Notes under the pieces: model-generated | Told to the model about the DNA's origin: nothing | The model's input: only the letters and a program-made list of their open reading frames with translations | Databases searched by the model: none | Shown: positions 1-12,500 of the stretch, in pieces | Layout: every line of letters starts with the position of its first letter | Position numbering within the stretch: the stretch's first letter is position 1 | Source of the DNA: Antedon mediterranea | Taxonomy: Eukaryota; Echinodermata; Crinoidea; Comatulida; Antedonidae | Assembly (NCBI RefSeq): GCF_964355755.1 | Contig: NC_092672.1 | Coordinates: 18,098,501 to 18,162,500, forward strand | Direction: 5' to 3' | DNA: 64,000 nucleotides | Translations under genes and position numbers: made by a program

Positions 1-435
1 GTAAGGAAACTTTTCTTATTTAAGTCTACATTATTACAGCAAGACTGGATGAACTCTACATCCACTAGATGTCTATTTACATAACCTACCATATCAAAGG
101 AGAATTATCAACAGTTTGGGTGGAAATTAATTAACTTTGTAACAAATTCAAGAAATGTAAAATGTGACTGTACAGTGATCAAAGCATCATACCATGTTTT
201 AATGTGAAGTGAATTACTGAGCAAAACAATAGAAATGACTTTCCTTTGGAAATAATTCAATTATAGTTCATCATTCAAATGTATAAGGTAATGCCCTCAA
301 TTTGTTACTGTACATGATCTTAGCTAAGACTGTTTATAGCAATGTCTAACAGGGCATAGCATAGCATTTTCAACACCCCTTCAATAATGACTGAATTTAG
401 TATGCAGTAGTTATTGTTCTATATAGCTACTGAAG
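1..435 (+). other. FTSJ3 intron, no other feature
   Basis: The window opens with GTAAGG, which could be the donor of an off-window exon. Nothing else is recognised before the acceptor at 434-435. Confidence 0.4.
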
Positions 436-526
436 AAAGAATTAAAAACATGGAAAGCAGACTGTATAATCCATGATGGTGCACCAAATGTGGGGAAAAA
501 TTGGTTGCATGATGCCTTTTCGCAGG
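436..526 (+). CDS. FTSJ3: FTSJ3 first visible exon
   Basis: Encodes [20 protein letters not shown] onward, with the catalytic Asp, then WLHDAFSQ. The donor is G|GTAAG (ends phase 1). The acceptor is placed after the AG at 434-435 by similarity to the family (RKELQTWK); its pyrimidine tract is weak, so the 5' edge could shift by a few bases. Confidence 0.85.
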
Positions 527-3500
527 GTAAGTGTTAATTATAAAATATATTTTCAAATGTGTTAAAGAGTTGGTTTTTATGATGTTTTTTCAGAGAGTTG
601 TTACAAATGTTTTTACATGAGGATACAGCTAGTTTAAAGTAGTGAAAGTTAGTGAACTGTAAAAGATGCTTCCACAGACAGATGTTCATTGTTATAACAA
701 TTTTGTAACAGCAGATGTGATGATGAAATTTACACTTGATAGATAATATTACAGATATTTGATTGTACAATTTAAACTGAAACTTTATTACTTTTAGATT
801 TAAGTATTTTATATTGTTTGAAGGTTTGCATAGCAAAATCAAATGTTGTATTAGTTCTGAATATTAATTCAACTCAAAAGAACATACGTTCTACCAAACA
901 TTACATATTTATGCAGTATTGTATCTTGAATTGATAATATTTCGTACAGTGTGAAAGCCTTTAAGCTTGTTTTCCAGTCGACTTTATTCAACGCTATCGG
1001 CTATCTACTACGATTTACAGGAAAAGATACTTTTTTAACCAACGACGACACAAAACTTTGTTGATTACAGGAAAAGGTGTAATAATTGACGCTACAAGTC
1101 TAGATCGCAAAACCCAAAAAATGACCATTCGTCTTGGCGATACAGTACATGACGTCACATAATTTATGGAAAAATCCTGCTGAATACATTTATTTGAGTT
1201 GCATCGCGGCGCGTTCAAAGCTAGGCCTTGTCTCCTGTGAGCCTAGTAGAGGCAGGGGAGTTCCTATTACTCCATGCTATAGCCTAGACCTATCTCAGTA
1301 CAAGTTTTGAAATAAGATTCGATAAAACAAGTTATTTTTTCTGTTTCATTTTTTTCCGTTATGACGTCTGTTTCTTTTTTTTGCGTTATGACAGCGTTGA
1401 GTTTCAACTCTAACATTGCAGTCTCATGCTAAAGTGTTTACCGACCGACATAGTGAGCTCTAAAGTCATGTTGCACGCGAATAAAACACATCTTGGCGTA
1501 CACCATCAAGGCCATAGCCAGCATTAGGCAGACAATTCTTTAATTTTCACAACCCAACCCAATTCCCCTGCACAGAACTATGAAGCATGGCATCACAAAA
1601 GCGGTGCAGAGTTGCAACCCCAAGTTTTGAGATATTTAGACTTGAGGTTCACAATGTGAAAAACGGCCTAACCAATCCATTTTGAGATTTCAATAAAAAA
1701 CCGAAACTATCATAACTATGAATATTTTGCAATTATTTAAGTTGTTTCCATTGAAAATCTTTTAGTAAATCGTATTTACAATCTTTACGACGCTTTTGTA
1801 AACAGTCATGTCCTGTTTGGTACGTATCTGTTCGAAAATATATCAGCTACCATATTTTTCAACATAATGGATTTTCTCTGATTGGCTGACGCTTTTTACA
1901 ATGAAACAGCATGGCTTCCACCGTTAATTTGTTTATTTATTATTTTTTTTAAATAACATAAAATATAATATTATATACTGGAGAGTGATGGTGTAATGGT
2001 AATATCGGACTAGCATGTGATAGGCATGGGTTCGAGGTTATCTGTACCATACTAATTGCATCCTTAGGCAAGATGCTTTAACTCTCATTGCCTAATCTGG
2101 TAGGCGCTGCACTGCTGGCTGCCGTGGGTCCGTGGAGGGCCTAATCCGAATTTCCTCACTGAGGACAAATATTAATACAAAATACAAATACAAAAAATAC
2201 AAAAATATTATGTACCACTTAGTGATATCTTTTCAACTAATTCGCTGTTATTGAGGAGAAAATGGTGAGTTTTGTCCGAGAACCTTGTCGCATTGATTGG
2301 CCGGCTACGCTAGCTAGGCTTAGCTATTCATTGATGCTTTCCTTAGCTAGAAGGTGATTCATATGTTTTCATTAAAAACTCTTCATATAATAAACCAATT
2401 TTAAAGCATATTAAAGTTAAGCTTCATTTAATTTAAGAGAGATTCTGCACTTGCTTTACATCCCATACCACTACTGCACTGCAGCATTATTTCATTCTTT
2501 GTTTTCACAGCTCAATTAACACTGTCCTCGTTGAAGCTGTCTGTAGAGTTTTTAAATAAGGGTGGTTGGTTTGTAACCAAGGTGTTTCGATCCAAAGATT
2601 ACCAGGCTTTGCTGTGGGTGCTCTATCAACTTTTCAGGAAGGTACACGCTACCAAACCACAAGCATCCAGAAATGAGTCAGCTGAGATATTTGTTGTGTG
2701 TCAGGGTTTTACAGCACCGGACAAAATTGGTGAGATATTGGGGTTTTATGTATTTATCATCAAGAGGAACTGTTGTATAAACATGTACTTGTTTAAAACA
2801 TGAAGCTATCTTGTCTAAAAAATGTATAGACATCACAAGGACCAGTGCGAGTACTATGCCTACTTGTAGATAGCCCCAGTCTAGGCTAGGTAGAGATGCT
2901 AGGCACCCTGTTGGTCTGCCCAGTAACCACCCTCGGATGCATATGCCTCAATACAGACAGGTTTAGGCCTACACAGAATGTTGGTTTGTTAGTAGCATCT
3001 AGGCTAGACCTATTTTGCTTGATCCTCATACAAATTAGTCTAGGTCTAATATTCATTTACTTGTTTTTGTTTTGACTGCCATTTTCTTTTTATTGATCAT
3101 CGTCCACACACTTTTCTCTCCATCCTCCCCGTGGCCCCTTTACTCTTTTTAAAAATATGCAAATTAGTTTTAGAGAGGAAAGTGATTGGACCATAGGGGA
3201 ATTAAATCTTCTGTGATTGGACAATGGGGACACTCATGAATATTTATGATTATTTTTACCCTTAAGTTTTACCCTTAAATTAAGTGTTTTCCTTAGGTAA
3301 GTGAATCCCTTAACTCATTTGGGAATACCCCTTAAGTGTTTCCCTTTGTTAAGGGAATTCTTAAATTTTAAGGGTAAGTATTTCCCTTAGCCTAAGTGAG
3401 ATTGGTGAATACGGCCACTGGATCTTGTCATATGACCATCTCTTCTAAAGAATGTAGGCATGACAAGGACCAGGATCTTGTCATATGACCATCTCTTCTA

Positions 3501-6500
3501 AAGAATGTAGACATGACAAGGACCAGGATCTTGTCATGTGACCATCTCTTCTAAAGAATGTAGGCATGACGAGGACCAGGATCTTGTCATGTGACCATCT
3601 CTTCTAAAGAATGTAGGCATGACAAGGACCAGGATCTTGTCATATGACCATCTCTTCTAAAGAATGTAGACATGACAAGGACCAGGATCTTGTCATGTGA
3701 CCATCTCTTCTAAAGAATGTAGACATGACAAGGACCAGGATCTTGTCATGTGACCATCTCTTCTAAAGAATGTAGACATGACAAGGACCAGGATCTTGTC
3801 ATATGACCATCTCTTCTGGAGAATGTAGGCATGACAAGGACCAGGATCTTGTCATATGACCATCTCTTCTGGAGAATGTAGACATGACAAGGACCAGGAT
3901 CTTGTCATGTGACCATCTCTTCTGGAGAATGTAGACATGACAAGGACCAGGATCTTGTCATGTGACCATCTCTTCTAAAGAATGTAGACATGACAAGGAC
4001 CAGGATCTTGTCATGTGACCATCTCTTCTAAAGAATGTAGGCATGACAAGGACCAGGATCTTGTCATGTGACCATCTCTTCTGGAGAATGTAGACATGAC
4101 AAGGACCAGGATCTTGTCATGTGACCATCTCTTCTAAAGAATGTAGGCATGACGAGGACCAGGATCTTGTCATATGACCATCTCTTCTAAAGAATGTAGA
4201 CATGACAAGGACCAGGATCTTGTCATGTGACCATCTCTTCTAAAGAATGTAGGCATGACAAGGACCAGGATCTTGTCATGTGACCATCTCTTCTAAAGAA
4301 TGTAGGCATGACAAGGACCAGGATCTTGTCATGTGACCATCTCTTCTAAAGAATGTAGGCATGACAAGGACCAGGATCTTGTCATGTGACCATCTCTTCT
4401 GGAGAATGTAGACATGACAAGGACCAGGATCTTGTCATGTGACCATCTCTTCTAAAGAATGTAGGCATGACGAGGACCAGGATCTTGTCATGTGACCATC
4501 TCTTCTAAAGAATGTAGGCATGACGAGGACCAGGATCTTGTCAATTGATTATCCCTTCTAAAATTTGTAGACTTTATTCATGATCTCATAATTATTACAA
4601 GTCATGCGGACTTGACGTTTTAATTATCTCTGCATCCAGATGGTCACTATAAGTTTCCGTAAAACAAATTTTGTTTAGATGTTGGCACTGAATAAGTCAT
4701 TTGAGATGTGTGTGGAACTACAACTACAGTTTTGTACAATTTAGTTGAAAAGTCTTAATTGAAAATTACCCAATAGAATAAGGTCATAATATGGATTTAT
4801 AAATCTTGAAATTGTATTCCTTCCACTTCAGATCAGAAGTTTTTTGATCCCAAATATATATTTAAGGATGTGAATCCTGATCCCAAGAAGAAGTTAACTA
4901 TTCTTATGGACCCTTCCAAGCTGAAGAAAGCCAAAGCATTAGGCTATGCTGAAGGCGATTACACTCAACATAAGCAAGTTTTGATTTCTGACTTTCTCAG
5001 TACAAATGAGCCTATCGAAATGCTTAATGAATGCAATGAGGTACGATGCAGTTTGCTTTATTAGTAGTAGTTTTCTAAATATCTGGTAATGACACTTCCT
5101 TGGTAGTTAGTAGGGAGGTTTCGCAACCTTACGAATACGATAACGAAAACGGATACGTCACACATTTGTGAAACTTTTGAGGTGATCCCCATTTCATATT
5201 CATAAAGCGTATTCGTGTTGACGAATATCACAAAACGAGTATTTGATCTATTTTGCACATTTTGCATTTTCATGATTATAATATAATTATACTTTTATTG
5301 AAAGTAATTTACTAAAATGCCAGGTCAATTTTTGATAAATAGCAGTTTTTTAAGTCCTCACTCGCTTTGATGTTACGTTAGGCAGCCAAGCACCAAGCAA
5401 CACCTACCTGCGCTTCGCTCAAATTTACCACAGTCATATTTTGGACGGTGCCCTCAATATTTCGTTGCCATGCGAAACAGATTTTTACTGGCTTACGCTA
5501 TCGTATTCGTAAGATTTAAGTGTAATTACCCAGATTAGATAAGGTGTACATGGCAATGACGTTTTCTTAATGAATGTATGACAACATCCTACTTTTAATA
5601 TATTATGTATACCTATGTTTTAATCAAAATTAATGGGTTCTTATTCTTATTCTTTTATTGCCAAATATAAAATACATGAAAAACACGACATACAAAAAAA
5701 AACAATAGAACCAACTGAGTGAGCTGGCATGGGACACAAAAGCGAACCTAATCACTGACTTAAAGCCTGTGTTCCCCACTCACCCAGTTTCACAAGAAAT
5801 GATTATACCATCTTAAAATATAATATATCAAGATTCCAAAGTTAGAATGACTTGACGTTCGATGTTAATAGTCTAGGATATTTTGGAAGGTTGCATTTTT
5901 TATTTGCTATATTGATAAATTTTGGATATGTTGTAGAATAGACATCACTGAATCAAAAAAGTATTTGCTCCATAATTTCTTTCATACAAAATTTCATTTC
6001 AAAATGGCCGCCATTTTGGACAAAATTGTTAAAAATATTGTAAGTTTCATTAAAAGATGTTATCGAGATATCTGAAATTCAATCATAAAAGTAAAAATAA
6101 ATGTTCAAATAATATTTCACATCATTTGGTTGAAATTTCAGCCATTTTGGCTTGTTCAGTTACACAAATGATGTGAAATATTATTTGAATATTTATTGTT
6201 ACTTATATGATTGAATTTCTATCTTGATAACATTTTTTAATGCCATAAACTTTCAAATAGAAAAAAAAATTGTCAAAAATGGTGGCCATTTAAAATTGCT
6301 GCCAACCCCAATTGCCTATGAAAAAAATAGAGCAAATACTTTTTGGATTCAGTGATGTCTATTCTACAACATATCCAATTTTTACAAAATATATGTAAAT
6401 AATTAAGTTTAAAAAAGTATTTGATGGATATATGTGGCCATTTTAGATATATGGAGGCCATTTTGGCGTATTCTATTACACAAATGATGTGAAATATTAT

Positions 6501-9500
6501 TTGAACATTTATTGTTACTTATATGATTGAATTTCTCAATAACATCTTTTAAAGTCATATTTACAATATTTTATAAAGAATTGTCAAAAATCTCGACTAT
6601 TTTGAAATTGCTGCCAACCCCCCTTGCCTATGAAAAAAAACCAACTGGCAATTTCATGGAATACGCAGCTTTACACAAGCCACACTTACGGAATTAACAG
6701 CTTTGAAATTATATCACAAAAAATGTACTTATAATTCTTATGAAGCCGAGTATAAAACTGAATTCAAATAACGGGAGGCAAGTCATGATTCAACGTTTCA
6801 ATCTATATTTGATCGTCATCAGGAATGAACAAATAAAGATCAAACGTTATTATACTTATTGGATTCAGTGATGTCTATTCTATTCTATTTTATTTATGTG
6901 CTGTTTTATACCTACAGCTTGTATTTGACAGTGATCAGTTGCTAAATCATAGACTTACAACAGAAGAAATTAAGAAATGTTGTCAAGATATACGTGTTTT
7001 AGGCAGAAGAGAAGTACGCGAATTATTACAGTGGCGAAGTAAACTTAGAAAACTATTAGACAAGTGTGGTGATGATACACAAGATGGGTAAATAACTTTG
7101 CTTAATACTTGTTCATAACATTTCTACACACTACCTACTGTATGTTGTAAAGAAGGTTCTAATAGTGCCCAATAAGGATACTACACTTATTTTCTTGCTC
7201 GCATCATGTTTTTTACTTTTTTACAACTGATTTATTTTCATGCTTTCTATGTCTATCCTCTTCCACCTCTGACTTATAGATTCCAAACTCTCTTTATTGA
7301 TTCAAATCGTTTCATAGAACATGTCCCATTTATCTCAACCATACTCCTTCCATTATTTATAAACCAAATACAGTATTGTACTTGCATTATACTATTCATC
7401 AGTTCTATTGCTATTCAACAGAGATAAAGAAAAGACACATGAAACCAAGCAGAAAGAAGATGAAGAATCTGAAGAGGAAGAACTGAGTAAAGAACTTACT
7501 AAGCTCAATGATGCAGAAAAAGCTGACGCAAAAAGGTTAGAAAGAATAATTTCCAGCTTCAAGTAAAGGCGTTTTTTAATTTAGACCAACCTAAGAAAAA
7601 AATTTTTTTCCTGTCAATTTTTGGCCTCAAAAATGTTTTATTTATTTATTTTTTTCATTGAAGACGTACATAGGCGTGGCTAGGCCTAAAGCCTGTTTTC
7701 CTGTTGACCCTGTCATCGATAATCGTTAAAAGTTTAACGACAATCGTTTGAAAACGATCAAGTTGAAATGATATTGATAGCGCAAACATTTGATTTCTAG
7801 CGTCGCTGCCTCTACTAGTAGGCTCACGGTGTAGGAGACGTGGGCCTAGGCATACTAATAACTCTATACTGATGGTTCTTCGTTTTCAATAGGCCTATCC
7901 TAGTCCAAATAGCATTTTGGACTAGGCAGAAAACTTGGACCTACCTAATATCCCCACGCCTACTTTCCGCCTACAGTCATTTTGGGAAGGCTAGGCCTAG
8001 CTTTGACTGCGCCACGATGCAACAAAAATAAATGTAGTCAGCAGAATTTTCCATCAATTATGTGACATCATGTGCTGTATCGCTAAGATGATTGGTCAGT
8101 TCTTACGTTTTAGCGTTGCGATATCGCTAGAGTTGAACTGGATTTAACACCTTTTCCTGTAAATCACCGACGATTTGTATCGTCGTCGTTATTTTAAAAA
8201 GTGCCATTTCCTGTAAATCGTTAACATTTCAATGTTTGCGTAGGAGATTGCCGATTATTGTTAACGATAGCGTCAAATTATGTCGACAGGAAAACAGGTT
8301 TTATGTTAATAGACCTGACAGTCACATGGTTGTAACTACTGCACGAAAGTGCCTGTCTGTCAAAATAAATCAAGAGCCTATCCTAAGGATAAGCCTAGGC
8401 CTATTTCAACAGATTATTAAATTACTAGGCCAGCCTAATTAAACTAAAGCCCTACCCTCCTAGACAATAATAATATTACAATATGTCCTATTATTTTACT
8501 GTCAAATAAGGTAAATATTGATTTCAATAACTCTTACGTACATATTCATAGCTGTAGACGTGTGCATATCGATGCTTAAATGAATCGGAGTATAGGCCTA
8601 TCATATATTATATATATGAGAATTTTAGATATATTAGTCATATCTTAAAAATAATATTAACATGTTTTAGATACGGAAATGTTCATTATTTAAAGATGTA
8701 TTGTCCCCCTGAAAAAATGTTTTTTTGACAGTTTTTTGTTGATTATGTCATTTTAATATCATATAATAGTTATCCACTTTGACCAAAACTTGGATCGAAA
8801 AAAATTATTTACCTGAAGAAACTGTAATTTAAAGCAAAAAAATAGGTTGGATTTAACCATTTATTTTGTAATTTTAGTGAAAACATAATGTTGTCTTCGT
8901 TTTTTTCTACACAATTGATTAACTTGATTAAAACTACAAAATAACCTATTCAAAGTCTGAATGTAAGGCTATCAAACAACTTGGTAGCCTCGGTCTGTGT
9001 CCCTTCTTGCTGACATTTTCTTTAAAGTTGTCTTTTCTATAAATACAGTCAACTCTCCCAATACCGGACTCTCCCAAAACCGGAATTCACGGAAAACCGG
9101 ACTTTTTTTGAGAGCCCAATTTGTCCCTATTCTAAATGTACTGTAATTTAAACTCCAAATATTTACGAAAACAACGTAACATCTTTGTCGCTGACTCTGA
9201 TTCAATACATTCACAATGTACAAAAGCTTTTAACCATACCCTGACCATGCATGAAGTGCACAACGTTTTGCGGTACGATCAAATAATGTTGCCATGGAGC
9301 GCTACACTGTGATTGACAGGTCAGTTCATTGTTAACCCACGAGGCGGCAATTGCTTTGTTGCGTATCGAACTGCGGTGGGGTTTTTCACATCGAAGCGCT
9401 ATGTCTTAATGTCTATTGTTTTTAGCAGGGAGTTGTTAACAACTCCCTGTTTTTTAGCATATGAATTGTTTTTTAATAAAGTTCAATTTACATTCCACTT

Positions 9501-12500
9501 TGTGTCTTTGTTTTTTTAAATTATTGTTAAATTCACAATTGCAATAGGACTTTAAAATGGAATGTTTCACTAAAAATGTGCATCATTATAAATTTGGAAA
9601 TCATTATGGCAAAAACGTAAACGGAATGAACTTGACTTAACTAGTGTTAATAAACTTTGAAATGTTACCAATTAATTATTGTGTCATTATTGCTTGGCTC
9701 GTTTACCTAAATCAATTTTCATCATTGCTATCAAATTACGTCAAAATAAAGGAGCTTAAAAAACATGTGGTCTAGGTGTGGGCATTTTTATTTGATTATG
9801 ACACCTCTGCACATGCGCATCAATCAAAGCCCCGCTCTCTGCTATTTTTATCACCCATGCTGCTGCTAGCTCGCGATAAACAATAAACAGACCAAAATTA
9901 TGTTCACCGTACGTACGTAGGCCTAGCCTAGGCCTTTGCTGCTAAAAACACATTGAGAAACAATAATTTACTACTGTAACATGTTTTATTGGTACAGTAA
10001 ATAATGTAACTTTTAAAAAAGGTAAATTGAATTAGCTTAATATTAATAAAGTAGGCCTAGGCCTATCAGTATTTATTTAATTAAAACTAGCTTGACACAA
10101 TCATAGCCTAGGCCTTCCCTACGCTAGACCGTACCGGGCAGCATTCGGACCGGTGATTCAAAGCATTTTCAGTGACAACGTGATGACTTTAAAAATATGT
10201 TTTCAGGAAACCGGACTTTCGAAAAACCGGAAAATATATGCCCGCCCAAGGGTGTCCGGTATTGGGAGAGTTGACTGTATATTGGGTTGGATGGAACAAC
10301 TCAGTCACAATGTACTTCATCGGAGCGAAACTTATTTCTTGAACTATGATCTAATCGGATACTATAAAGGATATTACTTTTATAATTTAAAGTTCCTTTC
10401 TTTTTAATGCAAAAAATAAAGAATACTAAAATCAAACATTAAAAGTCATTTTTGTAGTTTTAACTTTTGATATCAAATATTCAACAACAAATACTTCTAA
10501 TTCTAAATTATAGATCTCATTTCTTTTCATAAAAGTGAAACTTGTATCTCAATTGTTGTATCTCAGACAGGACCACAATATAAAACAAGTGTATTTATAC
10601 CTTATTGTGAAATCCTGTAAAAATATGATGTAAAATAATAAATGCGTTATTGCCATGTAATTCAATGTTTAAACCTTCAGGGCCATAGTTACCAGTATGG
10701 TTGGTAAGTTTTCAACCTGTCAACTTTTGGCAGAAGCTTGAAGGAAAGTTTCACTTGAAAGAAATAAAGATACAGCTCATTCACAAGCTTCATAGGCATC
10801 ATTAACTCCCACTTCTCATCTTCTACAATCTCAACCGATTTCATTAGATATGAATGCACATGGCTGTGGTCTAAAAACACATGTACAAGGGCAAGGCAAG
10901 AAAATGCCGGGTGATGACTCTTGCCCGAGATGAGTGGAGGTGGACAGAGATGACATTAAGAAGCAATTCTTATTTCGACCCGGTGAATTAAACGGCCTTT
11001 TGACATGTAGAATTGTGAAAATAGTAGCTTTTGTTGAAACTGAACTTGTATTACCTATACAACAGTGACCCAAATATCTTAAATGGAAAACATCTCTAAA
11101 GGACGTCACAGAAGCACATACTAACTCTGCTTTCTCTCTACTACAACTTCTGACACTTTTCTAGAAAAAATGCAGACAGAGAAAGAGATTCTTAAGTGAC
11201 GTATCATTTTCTTTGAAAGACGCTGATCATAAAGATATTAACTTGAATACAGAGAATCGACGAAATCTAAATGATGTGGTTAAACTATCCCTATATATGT
11301 CAGAGACGCCAGACAACGATATCTGCACACATGCAAAGTGTCAAATATTTCTTTGCTCATGACCACCTGAACTATGGCCGGTTACTTCCACTGTATCACT
11401 TTCAACAGATTACTGAAACAAATTACAGATATTGGAGTTAATGAGGGGACATGTATGTGTGACAAAGGGACTTTGCTGGATTTACATCAACTGATCAAGG
11501 TCATTGAGCGTTTATCATTGGAATAACACAAATTAATGATATCATCAGAGCTGGCAAATCTAGGTGATGAGTTTACCAACATTTAAAGAGAGATGATATC
11601 GCGATTAATGAAGAATGCTGCAATTCTCACAGATGTGTTTGTTGGCCATGGCATGATGACATTGGACAGAAAATGTTTGAGGTATTGGTAAAAGTCTTCT
11701 AGAAGGCAAATAGTCTCGATGGGATCTTAAGAAAAGGACGAATATTGGCAAAAAACATATATGATGGTGAATACAGGTGACAAACTTATCAAAGTAAAAG
11801 AGGACTCCTATAGATTGTTGGGATTCAAGACAGCTCACTGATTAGAAATATTTCCTTTGGCAGAGTTAGTTGTTGAGATGCTGAGATGTTTTAACATTAA
11901 AAGTGTACTGAACTGTAGACCTCCTGACGGTCAACATTTTGTGTAATAATCACCATGTTGTCATAGGCATATCATATCATCATGTTGTTTCAATCTTATT
12001 TAATTTAACTTGCACACCCATTTTTTTTTTTTAATTGCGACCATTTTAAAATTTAAAATGGCCGCCATTTTGTGTTAATAACCACATTGTTGTCATAGGC
12101 CTATCATTTTATGTGATTTCAATCGATGTCATAACTTGCACATGTTTTAATACGAAATTTAATCCATTTTTTAAAAATGGTGGCCATTTTGAAATTCAAA
12201 ATGTCAGAATACTGATGAATATAGGTTTATGATAATTCTTATATAGCAGAAAACTCATATGGCATTAATTTTAACTTAAAATATTATTCATAATGGGTGT
12301 TACTAATGGTACATTTATTGGATATTTTACGTATTGGTGGCCATCTTGGATTTGACACCTTTAAGCTTTTTTAAAAAAAATGGCAACATATATTTATTAT
12401 TACCTTACATCCTAAAGACACAAAATCAGCTGGAATTTTGCTTTTTTTAACAAAAAAAAAACGAAATTACATAGTGGCCTACATTATAGAGCAAGATTGG

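Noticed and set aside
3420-4575. Regular direct repeats resembling a CRISPR array
   Set aside because: Units are contiguous with no unique spacers, and the host is an animal with introns; the same holds for the arrays at 20381, 25566, 31297 and 41466.
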